Assembly: GCA_016794925.1 (NCBI GenBank)
Contig: JAEUIW010000003.1
Span: forward strand, 1 to 64,000
Length of the DNA stretch: 64,000 nt
Origin: Phycisphaerae bacterium
GTDB taxonomy: Bacteria > Planctomycetota > Phycisphaerae > Phycisphaerales > UBA1924
Reading direction: 5' to 3'
The first letter of the stretch is position 1; every line of letters begins with the position of its first letter. Made by a program: the position numbers and the translations under genes. Below are positions 19,301 through 27,251 of the stretch, one piece after another. The notes under the pieces were generated by a model, which searched no databases, was not told the origin of the DNA, and saw only the letters and a program-made list of their open reading frames with translations.

Positions 19301-20249
19301 CCAACAGCCGCTCGAACAGCGTCCCTCTGGACTCCTCCTGCGTTCGTTCTCGGCCCGCCACGATCTCGCGCGTCCGATCCGGAGCCTCCACGATCCGCCC
19401 CTGGTTGGTCAGCAGCGCCCGGCGCCACTCGTCCGCGCGGCCGTCCGCGACCACGCGGTACTCGGCCTCGACCCGCGTCGCCTCGGCGGGCCCGTCGGAC
19501 CGCACCACCGCGGCCCGCAGCGCCAGCGCCGCGCCCCGCGGGTACGCGTCCTCGACCGTCAGGTCGACGATCAGTGTCCGGTTCGGCCACACGGCGCCGC
19601 TCCATGGCGCCAGCACCCGCAACACCCCGATGGAGGCGAGTCTCGGCTGGATCAGCCAGGCGCCCCCACCGATCGCGACCACTATCGCCAGGAACGCACC
19701 CGCGCGAACCGCGCCCCCGATCCTGATCCAACCGACCGGGTTCGCGCGCCCGAGCCGTTCCGAAACCCGGCCGAGCAGCGCCGGCTCAAGTCCCTCCGCT
19801 CCCGATCCGCGCCCGCGTCCCAGCTCGACCGCCGAAGCGAGTTCACCCCGCAGCGGCTCGGCGCCGGCCGCGTTCGAGCCCTCGAGTCGCAACGCCAACT
19901 CCGCCAGCCCGGGCCTGAAGCGGACCGCCGGCCAGACGTACCGCTTCATCCACCAGGACAGCACACCCACACCCGCGAGCAAGAACGCCCCGCGCAACCA
20001 CCCGGGCGTTCGCAACAGATAGTCGCCGCACACCGCGACGATCAGCGCCGCCACCACCGCCGCCCCGGTCAGCGCCGACCGCCGGGCCACCAGCACCCCA
20101 CGGGCCCGACGCCGGATCGCCCGCAGTTGATCGATCACCCGATCAACGCCATGTCCGGCGGCCGCGGCGTCCAATCCGGTCTGGCGTGGGCGTTCCTTCA
20201 ACCGGAACTCCTTGTTTGCCGGCTCGACGCCGGCACGTCCCTGGGTCAC
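16395..20249 (-). CDS. Large DUF4175-type membrane protein
   Basis: A 1284-residue protein with N-terminal membrane helices (about 55-105 and 180-200), a beta-rich middle (about 210-640) and a long Ala/Arg/Glu-rich C-terminal region (about 680-1200) predicted as coiled coil (runs such as QREL, ARRERVEERM, EQAKEAEDRQQAAKR). This layout fits the DUF4175 family, found in proteobacteria and planctomycetes near MoxR/DUF58 aerotolerance-type operons; its biochemical role is unknown. It heads the four-gene operon. A GTG at 20249 is the furthest start; no Shine-Dalgarno is seen, so a start closer to the membrane segment is possible. Confidence 0.72.
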   Translation of the reverse strand: MTQGRAGVEPANKEFRLKERPRQTGLDAAAAGHGVDRVIDQLRAIRRRARGVLVARRSALTGAAVVAALIVAVCGDYLLRTPGWLRGAFLLAGVGVLSWWMKRYVWPAVRFRPGLAELALRLEGSNAAGAEPLRGELASAVELGRGRGSGAEGLEPALLGRVSERLGRANPVGWIRIGGAVRAGAFLAIVVAIGGGAWLIQPRLASIGVLRVLAPWSGAVWPNRTLIVDLTVEDAYPRGAALALRAAVVRSDGPAEATRVEAEYRVVADGRADEWRRALLTNQGRIVEAPDRTREIVAGRERTQEESRGTLFERLLEGSELSARSSSEQEVRLEYVLRTSDDRTPARTIRLVERPKVSAAAAEVRPPAYAGERVTSAALGNGTDDRGVLGAARRGASAANGDDGRVLVGSRVRLDVTFNKLLPPPPDAPGPLRAFISRELGDDAAALAEEPGAEWSFTTSVVEDGPISGSAWRMEWVADRSVRLLVRPTDADAIRAADEAVFRIDVTEDRPPSVVITLPVTDEDVGPDAMVATAGEAKDDVGVETLAIRALAAHRPAGSAGAPATAEGSVPIVVAGAADRAATPGVGRESRASGTVAVAALAVRPGDEVWVQAVATDGFALAGRTHEAAVSATRRLRVVSAETILEQVRTELGAARRAAMRLDAEQAEAAQRLGRGEAAAVARQQSEIARQGASQRETLRGLTQRMERNRLEDATLDAMLAEGVSLMREAESAASRAGDRAAGAARAAETGDERGREIAARESAAAQAETRDALQRLASLLDAGKDSWATQRALERLASEQRELKRRTEEAGASTLGRDAATLSDAERARLADLAAQQRGLAERAARALADLAERERAMKSADAASASALAEAGARARRERVEERMADAAGQVERNQTGRAQAQQEEAAKSLEGMLDDIKNAARSRDETLRRELLSLIESLKGLVKQQEREIARLAASARGGDVRGLDAGVTAIARGTLAATERARSGSVPMREIASVLVLASAAQDRALAALRTEGPDTDVADAAERESLSHLRAALERAEKQAKEAEDRQQAAKRSELRRVYAAMLERQAGLRDRTRAAAGEEPGRRQRSAARDLGREQIALRDEAAALREKTAGLAEAGVFLLAHERLERAMTEAGERLDGGDPGAGTGRRQESAVSVLRGLVAALGENQRKRDEFRDGQDGSGGGEQSGGQQPEGLLPPASELRLLKELQLDALRLTRSADEEPDAAERGQLVREAAELQSMIAARAKELLEKLKQDEPGVRGVSPGPNEPGAHEEGAAE

Positions 20250-20474
20250 GATGTCGCGGCCGCCAATGTACTATTCGACTCGAACCGGCCCCGCGATCGC
20301 GCCTCGCGCGCCCGACCCAGCGTATCGACCGGAACCGCCCCACAAAAGGGCCGATTCTCGCGAATCGGGACCATCCGACCCGTCATCCGTTCTTTGTGGC
20401 AACCCTGAGCCACATCCCCCGCGTATCGGGATCCCATGTCGTCACCCCACGGACAAGTCCCTATCATCGCGCCA

Positions 20475-21329
20475 ATGCGCCGTTCCCTCATGCCGCCCAT
20501 GCCCGTCGCCCTGGCCTCCCTTGCCGCCTTCGTGGCCTGCACCGCACCGGCCTGGGCAGTGGGAGTTCCGCCGAACGCCGCGGGCGCCGCATCCCCGGCC
20601 GCCGCAACCCCCGGGACGCTCTCCGGCTCGCTCCGGGGGCTCTTCCTCGAATCGTTCGACCTCTTCACGATTCTCTTGCTCATGGGCTCCGTGTACGCCG
20701 GCGCGATCATCGTCAAATGCATCCTCGAGATCCGGCCCCGGTTCATCTTCCCGGTGGACGGGGTCGAGAAGTTGGAGCGGCTCGCGCACGCCAAACGCTG
20801 GACCGATCTCCGCCTCGCCGCCGAAGAAGATCCCTCGATGGTCGCCCGGATCGTCCGGGTGGCCATCCGGCATCGCTCCGACGACCGCGGCTCGATCCGC
20901 GAGGCGGCGGAAGTCGCCGCGAGCGAGCAAGTCGCGTTCTGGTTCCGCAAGATCGAGCCCCTCAACGTGGTCGGGAACCTGGGCCCGCTGCTCGGGTTGG
21001 CGGGCACCGTCTGGGGGATGATCATCGCCTTCGCTTCGCTGGGGGCGTCCGGCGGACAACCCAACCCCGGCGCGCTCTCGCTGGGCATCTCCAAGGCCCT
21101 CTTCCACACCCTGCTCGGCCTCATGCTCGCCGTGCCCTCGCTGCTCTTTTTCGGCTTCTACCGCGGCATCGTCGATCGCCTCTGCACCCGCGCCATGTCC
21201 GCGGCCAGCGAGCTGGTGGACATGCTCCCGGAGTCCGCGCGCACGCGCCAGGGCGACGACGGCGAGCCCGCCCCGCGCCCCGTGAAGCGCGCCGCCCCCC
21301 CCGCCCCGGCGCCGGCTCCGCAGACCTGA
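20475..21329 (+). CDS. MotA/TolQ/ExbB proton-channel protein
   Basis: Inner-membrane channel subunit that with ExbD/TolR-type partners uses the proton gradient to drive envelope processes. The 284-residue protein has a cleavable-looking signal segment (about 1-27), a first membrane helix near 55-75, and the family core of two helices around NVVGNLGPLLGLAGTVWGMIIAF and ALFHTLLGLMLAVPSLLFFGFY. Its tail is Pro/Ala-rich. The ATG at 20475 lies just upstream of the signal segment. It starts a three-gene operon with two ExbD-like genes and is divergent from the DUF4175-type operon across 225 bases, a recurring planctomycete neighbourhood. Confidence 0.88.
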   Translation: MRRSLMPPMPVALASLAAFVACTAPAWAVGVPPNAAGAASPAAATPGTLSGSLRGLFLESFDLFTILLLMGSVYAGAIIVKCILEIRPRFIFPVDGVEKLERLAHAKRWTDLRLAAEEDPSMVARIVRVAIRHRSDDRGSIREAAEVAASEQVAFWFRKIEPLNVVGNLGPLLGLAGTVWGMIIAFASLGASGGQPNPGALSLGISKALFHTLLGLMLAVPSLLFFGFYRGIVDRLCTRAMSAASELVDMLPESARTRQGDDGEPAPRPVKRAAPPAPAPAPQT

Positions 21330-21374
21330 TCCCATCTCAACCCGTCCTCCCCGGCCCCCGCACACGACCCACCC

Positions 21375-21806
21375 ATGCGATCCCGACGGCTCATCGCCGC
21401 GCACCCCTTCAGCGAGATCAACGTCACGCCGCTCATCGACGTGGTGATGTGCCTCATCATCTTCTATCTCATCGTGGGCAAACTCGCCTCCGACCAGCGC
21501 TCGGAGGTTCCGCTGCCGCCGTCGTCGGTGGGGACGCACGAGGACGAATCCGAGGTCTTCATCGTGAACGTCATGCCGCCGCCCGCTCCCGGGCAGCCCG
21601 CGCGGTTCATCGTTGACGCGCTCGACGCCGGCTCCGCCGCCAACCTCGAATCCATGTTGGCGCAGCGGAAAAAGCTCAAGCCCAAGGTCTCCGTGCAGGT
21701 GCGCGCCTCACGCGACCTTCCCTTCGGGGCCGTGGAGCCGATCTACCGCGCCGCCCGGAACGCGGGAATCACCACCGTGTATCTCGCCGCGGAGCCGACC
21801 GGATGA
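21375..21806 (+). CDS. ExbD/TolR-family protein, first copy
   Basis: Single-pass membrane protein of 143 residues. The conserved INVTPLIDVVMCLIIFYLIV segment (about 15-34) carries the membrane aspartate that takes part in proton translocation. The periplasmic domain ends with VSVQVRASRDLPFGAVEPIYRAARNAGI, the usual ExbD peptide-binding-like fold. Its stop overlaps the next start by ATGA, so the two ExbD paralogues are translated together and may form a heteromeric complex with the ExbB-like channel upstream. Confidence 0.88.
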   Translation: MRSRRLIAAHPFSEINVTPLIDVVMCLIIFYLIVGKLASDQRSEVPLPPSSVGTHEDESEVFIVNVMPPPAPGQPARFIVDALDAGSAANLESMLAQRKKLKPKVSVQVRASRDLPFGAVEPIYRAARNAGITTVYLAAEPTG

Positions 21807-22291
21807 GCACGCGTCGCACGCCCGGGGGCGGTTTCCGGCGACGCGACGCCGGGCACGTCTGGTCCCTGCACTTCGGGCCCAACATGACCCCCATGGTCGA
21901 TGTGGTGCTGGTCATCCTCATCTTCTTCATGGCCGGCACCGCGTTCGTCGGCAAGGAGTGGTTCCTGCGTTCCGCCATCCCCGTCCGCTCCGGGGCCGCC
22001 AGCGCCAAGCCCGCGGATCCGTACGAGATCCCCTACACCAACATCGAGGCCCGCATGACGCTCGATCCCGGCGGCCGCACCGTCGTCACCGGGCTGGACC
22101 TCAAGGACGCCCCGCTGGAGTCGTTCCTCAACCGGCTCCGCGAGTTCGCGTCGGGCACGCAGGCGTCCAAGATCACCGTCATCGCGTTCCCCGCGCCCAA
22201 CATCCCCTACCGCGATGTCGTTCGCCTCCACGAGGTCTGTCACTCCATCGGCATCACGCGCACCGGCGTGTCGTCATCGTCCCGCCCCTGA
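21803..22291 (+). CDS. ExbD/TolR-family protein, second copy
   Basis: A 162-residue paralogue of the gene before it, with the membrane segment NMTPMVDVVLVILIFFMAGTAF containing the conserved Asp and a C-terminal domain ending RDVVRLHEVCHSIGITRTGV. It differs from the first copy in having a longer cytoplasmic N-terminus (about 25 residues) and a distinct loop. Two unlike ExbD genes behind one ExbB gene is a frequent planctomycete arrangement, with no TonB or TolA partner visible here. Confidence 0.85.
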   Translation: MSTRRTPGGGFRRRDAGHVWSLHFGPNMTPMVDVVLVILIFFMAGTAFVGKEWFLRSAIPVRSGAASAKPADPYEIPYTNIEARMTLDPGGRTVVTGLDLKDAPLESFLNRLREFASGTQASKITVIAFPAPNIPYRDVVRLHEVCHSIGITRTGVSSSSRP

Positions 22292-22319
22292 TCCACCCCC
22301 GCCCGGGCGCGCGAGAAAA

Positions 22320-22346
22320 CCCCCGGGCTGAGAGAGTGCCCGGGGG
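22320..22346 (-). terminator. Rho-independent terminator of the small coiled-coil gene (possibly bidirectional)
   Basis: A perfect nine-base inverted repeat, CCCCCGGGC and GCCCGGGGG, around the nine-base loop TGAGAGAGT. On the minus strand it is followed by TTTT, the layout of an intrinsic terminator for the gene ending at 22388. On the plus strand it lies 28 bases after the second exbD stop and could act there too, though with no T tract. Confidence 0.75.
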
Positions 22347-22387
22347 TCCTGGGTGGTGTGCGCGCGTGGTTCTCGGCGCCGTCGAGA

Positions 22388-22690
22388 TCAGTCGTTCGAG
22401 TTCTCGGGTCCCTCGTGCTCGCCGTGCTCGTGCTGCGCCCGCTGGTCTAGGAGCTTGCGCAGGCACGCGTTCTCACGGCGCGTCGCCTCGAGATCGAAGA
22501 CCAGGTACTTGATGCTCAGCCGAAGGTAATCCAGAGAGTCCTGCAGGTCCGCGACGGTCTTCTTCATCCGCGAGTGCCGGTCCTTGGTCTCCGCCGCGAG
22601 TTTCTCGAGATTGGCGCGCTGGCCCGCGGGCAACTGGCCGATCTGTTCGATGAGGTCCGCGAGTTTCTGCTGAAAGTCCTTGTCGTCCAT
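22388..22690 (-). CDS. Small conserved coiled-coil protein
   Basis: A 100-residue charged protein, predicted almost entirely helical with heptad character (LADLIEQIGQLP, NLEKLAAETK, LQDSLDYLRLSIKYLVFDLEATRREN) and a His/Glu-rich tail. It resembles small helical proteins of planctomycetes without known role; no DNA-binding or enzymatic motif is seen. The ATG at 22690 follows GGGAGGGTGG, better than any upstream start. It is monocistronic, ending at a strong terminator. Confidence 0.7.
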   Translation of the reverse strand: MDDKDFQQKLADLIEQIGQLPAGQRANLEKLAAETKDRHSRMKKTVADLQDSLDYLRLSIKYLVFDLEATRRENACLRKLLDQRAQHEHGEHEGPENSND

Positions 22691-22951
22691 GGACGCCACC
22701 CTCCCTCTCTGCGGACATGGCCCATCGAGCCAGGTCCGGACTTGTCGCCGGACGAGGGATCCGTCACCCGTCCGACACTGGAGAGGGAACAACCGCCGCG
22801 CCGCGCCGCCGCCGGTGATCGCGTGCCAGCTCGAAGGAGCCAGTGCGTCCGATAAAAACCTTGATATCGTGCCCGAATCGAGTTCAACGCGCAGCTGTGA
22901 TGATCATCCGGCCCGTCCGATTGGCGGGGCCGCGCGGTCTGTGGCCCGAAC

Positions 22952-23590
22952 TCAACGCCCGCCGTCGACGCGACGCAGCGCCTGTTGCGCTGCGGGTGTA
23001 GCCTGGCGAGCGATCACCGGTAGCACCCCGGGGCTCTTCTTCTTGAGCTCCAGAACGACCCGCTTCAGGTGCTCGTCGCGAACTTGCGCGAACGACCGGA
23101 ACACCGCTTCCAGTTCGTGCCGATTCAGGCGCGACAGCGGGTCCTTCAGCCCCGTTTGGGCCGCCGCCCAGTCAAGCAAGGATCCACCATGGTCCGAGAA
23201 CCTGTATAGCGCAAGCGTGTTTTTCACGCGATCGGTCGGCGATAAAAAAGGATCGGTACAGGCTTCCGGCAGCCGTGTGAGCAATTCCTTCGCCGTCGGA
23301 CCCTCAATGGAGGTGGAAAGAACGTCGTCTGAACTCTGGCGTTCCTGAGCCGAAAGAGTCGGCAGTTCCGCGGCGTCCCGCAGTTCCGCCACCGCGGTGG
23401 TGACCGTCTTGATGCCCTCGCGCTCGAACCGGATGGTCAGGCGTTGGCAGGATTGACCGTTTTCATTGGTATTCTGCGCGGCGGTGATCACGCCCACGCC
23501 CCATTCGGGCTTGGTCGCGTGGATGACGCGATCGCCGAAACTCCACTGTTTACCGGGCATCGCTTGGGGCACGAATACGTGCTCCGTCAT
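22952..23590 (-). CDS. DUF3553 domain protein
   Basis: Protein of 212 residues. The N-terminal part (about 15-70) has GDRVIHATKPEWGVGVI and LTIRFEREGIKTV, the small beta-barrel DUF3553 domain (CarD/Tudor-like fold) that also occurs at the C-terminus of UvrD/PcrA helicases, suggesting nucleic-acid or RNA-polymerase contact. The remaining 140 residues are helical and unassigned. The ATG at 23590 is preceded by AGGGAGCGG. It is unlinked to the flanking genes. Confidence 0.75.
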   Translation of the reverse strand: MTEHVFVPQAMPGKQWSFGDRVIHATKPEWGVGVITAAQNTNENGQSCQRLTIRFEREGIKTVTTAVAELRDAAELPTLSAQERQSSDDVLSTSIEGPTAKELLTRLPEACTDPFLSPTDRVKNTLALYRFSDHGGSLLDWAAAQTGLKDPLSRLNRHELEAVFRSFAQVRDEHLKRVVLELKKKSPGVLPVIARQATPAAQQALRRVDGGR

Positions 23591-23872
23591 CCGCTCCCTG
23601 GCTCGGCGACCGTGCATGGCGGCATGCCGCGGCCCCGCTTCGGGCGGCGGGGAAGAAAACTCAGCAACTGGCGTTCGGGCGGTCCCGGCCGGGCAAGCCG
23701 AGCCTGGGACTCACGGGCTAGTATATCCGCTCGGTCCGAGGCGGGGGAGGACTTGAGCCCGGCGGGCCGGTCCGCATCGGATTTCGCCCTCGTGAAGCCA
23801 GCCGATCGCGCGGCCAAGGCGGATCGATCAGTCCGGTTTTCTGCCAACTCGCGCCACGGAGATGCCTAGGCC

Positions 23873-24136
23873 ATGATCGAAGCCCTCAAGAGCGATGAGA
23901 TCGTCGACCGCGTTGGCGGCCGGTTCAAGTTGTGCGCGCTGATCCAGCGTCGGCTGTCCCAAATCGTCGTCGAGGGCGCGCGCCCCATGGTGGAGCGCGA
24001 GGGTCGCTCGGACCTCGAACTGGTCATCGAGGAAATCCTGCAGGACAAGCTCGCGGTGGAATGGGATGTCACGGACGAGGACCTGCGTCGGAGCCTCCCG
24101 CCCGGCGCGCTCAGGCAGATGACCAAGTCCGCTTGA
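23873..24136 (+). CDS. rpoZ: RNA polymerase omega subunit
   Basis: An 87-residue protein matching the omega subunit, which stabilises the beta' subunit during core RNA polymerase assembly. Visible features are VGGRFKLCALIQRRLSQIV (the conserved N-terminal helix, usually FxLxxlaakRarql), then EEILQDKLAVEWD. The planctomycete form often has the VVEGARPMVE segment seen here. Followed 40 bases later by coaC, a common rpoZ neighbour. Confidence 0.88.
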   Translation: MIEALKSDEIVDRVGGRFKLCALIQRRLSQIVVEGARPMVEREGRSDLELVIEEILQDKLAVEWDVTDEDLRRSLPPGALRQMTKSA

Positions 24137-24176
24137 CCAAACGGGACAGGCCGACCGGTCCGGGACGGATCCACAG

Positions 24177-24752
24177 GTGCCACACGCGTTTGAGGGCAAG
24201 CGGATCATCGTGGGGGTCACGGGCGGTATCGCCGCGTACAAGACCGCAACGGTGGTCAGCCGTCTCGCGCAGGCCGGGGCCACGGTCACCGTGGCGATGA
24301 CCGAGGCCGCGACACGGTTCGTCGCGCCGCTCACGTTCCAGGCGCTCTCGGCCCGTCCGGTCTACACCGGCGCGTGGGATCATCTTGAATCGCTTGATCC
24401 GCAACACATCGCCCTGGCTTCCGCGGCGGACGCCGTCGTGGTCGCTCCGTGCACCATGGACTGCATGGCCAGGCTCGCGCAGGGTCGGGCGGATGACGTG
24501 GTGACCCTGATCCTGTCGGCGGTCGATCGGGCCCGCGCGCCCGTGCTCCTCGCCCCGTCGATGAACGAGGTGATGTGGGAGCAGCCCGCCACGCAGCGCA
24601 ATCTGCGGACGCTCGAAAATGACGGGTTCCGCTTCGTCGGGCCCGGCTCGGGCTGGCAGGCGTGCCGGCACGTCGGGACGGGCCGGATGAGCGAGCCGGA
24701 CGAGATTCTCGCGGCTCTGGAGCGTGCGGTCCGTCCGGGGTCGGTCACCTGA
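24177..24752 (+). CDS. coaC: Phosphopantothenoylcysteine decarboxylase (CoaC flavoprotein)
   Basis: FMN-dependent HFCD-family enzyme decarboxylating 4'-phospho-N-pantothenoylcysteine in coenzyme A synthesis. The 191-residue protein has GVTGGIAAYKT at the N-terminus, VVVAPCTMDCMARLAQG, PSMNEVMW (the PxMNxxMW substrate motif) and the flexible flap WQACRHVGTGRM with the conserved Cys. Many bacteria have a fused CoaBC of about 400 residues; here the CoaB synthetase half is missing and must be encoded elsewhere. The start is GTG, placed just before the flavin-binding strand. Confidence 0.9.
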   Translation: MPHAFEGKRIIVGVTGGIAAYKTATVVSRLAQAGATVTVAMTEAATRFVAPLTFQALSARPVYTGAWDHLESLDPQHIALASAADAVVVAPCTMDCMARLAQGRADDVVTLILSAVDRARAPVLLAPSMNEVMWEQPATQRNLRTLENDGFRFVGPGSGWQACRHVGTGRMSEPDEILAALERAVRPGSVT

Positions 24753-24766
24753 TTCGTGCGTGCCCG

Positions 24767-26278
24767 TCAGGGCTGCGGTTCACCGCCGGCCGCGGGTTCG
24801 ATCAGGATCGGCACCGTGACACGGGATCGCCAGGTCGAGGCGGGTCCGGTCCACCAGAACACCGCCGCGGGATCGACCGACGGACGAGCCGGGATCGGCC
24901 CCGGGAGCGCGTCGAACGTTGCCGAATGGTGCGTGGACTCGCGCAGCGCCGAGAGCAACGACCGCAGGGATGATTCCGTCGGGATCAGGTCCACGGCGTA
25001 GATTGAAGGGAGCGACAGCGGCGCGGCGCCGGCTTGACGGGACACGGGCGCCGGCTGGGGCGCCGCCGGCCGTCCCGCGATTTCATCGGGCGGAGCCGAG
25101 CCCGCTCCCGTGATCGGTTCCGCCAAGAGCCCAGGCTTGACGTCGCGGATCGCCGCCCCCGCGGCCACCGTGTCGTCCGTGTGACCGGCGAGCGCTGCGA
25201 TGGCCCCGAATGAAACCGGTGTCTGCTCACGGGTGAGTCGATTCCAACGGACCTGACGCGACGACTGGCGTGCCAGGCCCTCGACGCGCAGGGCCGATGA
25301 ACCCGGATCCGTCGAGTGAACACGGATCACGAGCCGCCCCGCCTCCGCGAGGGCCACTGCCTGCGCGGCGTCAATCTCGGCGGGGAGCTTGTACCCGGCG
25401 TTGTCCTTGCGACGGTACTCGTTCTTCTCGCCCGCACCACCGGAGTCCTTGTCGACGCCGCGTCGATCTTCCGGATCGTTCTTCGAGAGCCGGGCGCGGA
25501 GCACGGCCGCCTCGCTCTCGGGCGCGGGAGTGGGGGCCGCGGCCGCGGGTTCGGACTCTGATTCCGCGCGGCCCGCCACGGTCTTCGCCGCGAGCTGGCC
25601 GGATGTGGAGGGGGCCGGCACGTGAGCGGCATCGGTGCCGTGACCGACGACGTCCGCGACCAAGGATCCGGGCGCGCCGGATGTGGAATTCTCGAGCGCG
25701 ACGAGTTTTTTCTTGTCCGAATCACCTCCCCCGGATTCGGCGCGATCGCCCTCAATCGGTGTGCTCGAAAGGCCCGGCCCCGCCGCGCGATCGCCGGCGC
25801 GCTTCCAGCCCAGATCTTCGGCTTCGAGAGACTTGTGCGGCGGCTCCGCCATGGCAAGTTCCCGGGCCACCTTGGGGCTCGCGGCGCGGCCGTGCGGGCT
25901 CCGCACCACGAGGTACGCCCAGAACGAGCCGCCCGCGATCAACGCGAGCGACGCGGCGAGGGCCAGCATGCGCATGGGCTGAAAACCCGCACGAGCCGGG
26001 CGCGGGAAGGAGATTGTCTCGACCTCGGACAGGTCATCGCCGATGAGCTGCTCTCGCTCCGCCGCGTCCATGGCCCCGGCCACCAGGTCGCGTGGCGCGC
26101 GGATCGAGCCGAGCTCGCGCAGGGCGGCGCGATCGGCCTGCATGCCGTGGATACGGCGCTTCATGTCAGGATCGGCGTCCAATTCCGCCAGCAGGCGCGC
26201 CGCGCGCGCGATGTCCAGTTCGCCCTCGACGAGCGCCAGCAACTCGGATTCATCGAATTGGCGCGGCGTGCGGCTCAT
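24767..26278 (-). CDS. Membrane anti-sigma factor-like protein
   Basis: A 503-residue protein whose N-terminal 60 residues (ESELLALVEGELDIARAARL, then KRRIHGMQADRAALREL) look like an anti-sigma domain of the RsiW/zf-HC2 shape but without the zinc-binding His and cysteines. A single membrane helix lies near 103-124, followed by a long low-complexity and then ordered extracytoplasmic region. Its ATG overlaps the TGA of the ECF sigma gene, which strongly suggests a cognate pair: sequestration of the sigma factor at the membrane until an envelope signal releases it. Confidence 0.75.
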   Translation of the reverse strand: MSRTPRQFDESELLALVEGELDIARAARLLAELDADPDMKRRIHGMQADRAALRELGSIRAPRDLVAGAMDAAEREQLIGDDLSEVETISFPRPARAGFQPMRMLALAASLALIAGGSFWAYLVVRSPHGRAASPKVARELAMAEPPHKSLEAEDLGWKRAGDRAAGPGLSSTPIEGDRAESGGGDSDKKKLVALENSTSGAPGSLVADVVGHGTDAAHVPAPSTSGQLAAKTVAGRAESESEPAAAAPTPAPESEAAVLRARLSKNDPEDRRGVDKDSGGAGEKNEYRRKDNAGYKLPAEIDAAQAVALAEAGRLVIRVHSTDPGSSALRVEGLARQSSRQVRWNRLTREQTPVSFGAIAALAGHTDDTVAAGAAIRDVKPGLLAEPITGAGSAPPDEIAGRPAAPQPAPVSRQAGAAPLSLPSIYAVDLIPTESSLRSLLSALRESTHHSATFDALPGPIPARPSVDPAAVFWWTGPASTWRSRVTVPILIEPAAGGEPQP

Positions 26279-26988
26279 GACTGCGATCCCCGTTGACGCA
26301 GGGGCGTGCGATCCGGCGACTCCATCGACTCGATCAATGCTCTCATCGCGACCCGTGCCCTGAACAGGCGGCTCTTGACCGTACCGATCGCCACCCCCAG
26401 CACCTCAGCGATCTGCTCGTATTCGAGCCCACGCACATCTCGGAGAACCAGAATGGCCCTCTGTTCGGGATCGAGCGCGGCCAGCGCGACAAGGAGCGTT
26501 GTCCGTGCCTCATCGTCTTGGACGCCCGAGCTCTCGGAAAGTTCCCGATTGTGAAACACACCGTGTTTGGGTGGATTGCCGAAGAGAGTCGGATCTGGGA
26601 CGGAGCTGTCACGTCCGATATCTATTGCATCCAGACTGACCGTCTTGCGGAGCTTCTGGGCGCGAAGATGGGAAAGGCAGAGGTTGATGGTGACGCGGGT
26701 AACCCACGTCGAGAGGCGAGCCCGGTCGTCAAAGGTATCGAGCCCCTGCATGACCTTGACCAAGGCGTCCTGAGCGAGATCCGCCGCGGTCTCACGGTTG
26801 TGCACCATCCGGAGGCAGATGCCGAAGAGGCGGTCCTGGTAGCGTCCGAGGAGCTGGGCCCAAGCGGCCTGGGTGCAGGTACCGGCCCGGATGGCGCGGA
26901 CGAGGCGAAGATCCTCGATGTCGTCCGGACCGAGCGGGGACTCGGGCCGCCGGTCAGACCCGGGCTGTGGCGCGGAAGTGGGTGGCAT
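26275..26988 (-). CDS. ECF-type RNA polymerase sigma factor
   Basis: Sigma-70 family protein of 237 residues. Region 2 runs about 55-130 (LLGRYQDRLFGICLRMV, AADLAQDALVKVMQGL, LSTWVTRVTINLCLSHLR) and region 4 about 175-230 (LDPEQRAILVLRDVRGLEYEQIAEVLGVAIGTVKSRLF), with no region 3, as in extracytoplasmic-function sigmas. The ATG at 26988 is taken as start; longer upstream frames are basic and low-complexity. It is coupled to the anti-sigma by an ATGA overlap and diverges from purB across 263 bases, where autoregulation would be expected. Confidence 0.9.
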   Translation of the reverse strand: MPPTSAPQPGSDRRPESPLGPDDIEDLRLVRAIRAGTCTQAAWAQLLGRYQDRLFGICLRMVHNRETAADLAQDALVKVMQGLDTFDDRARLSTWVTRVTINLCLSHLRAQKLRKTVSLDAIDIGRDSSVPDPTLFGNPPKHGVFHNRELSESSGVQDDEARTTLLVALAALDPEQRAILVLRDVRGLEYEQIAEVLGVAIGTVKSRLFRARVAMRALIESMESPDRTPLRQRGSQS

Positions 26989-27251
26989 CCGGTCGCTCGC
27001 GGGGGTACACGCGCGCGTGCGTGTGATGGTACCAGAATGGGGCGAGTTCCCGCTGGGGCGAGCGGATCGTGGCGGGGGCCGCATGGTGCGCCCGGTCCGG
27101 GCGCGCCGCGCGGCGATCTCGCCTCTGACGGCGCGTTCGAATACGATGGCTTCGGCACGCATGTCCGGGACGAGATCAGCGAGGTGGGGGCGGCCATCCC
27201 GCCGCGCGTCCCCGGATGTGAACCGCCGACCGAGCCGAGCCAGCCCGAGCC

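Noticed and set aside
18372-20408. A 678-residue plus-strand open frame over the DUF4175-type gene
   Set aside because: Arg/Pro-rich composition with no domains; explained as the complement of the coiled-coil gene.
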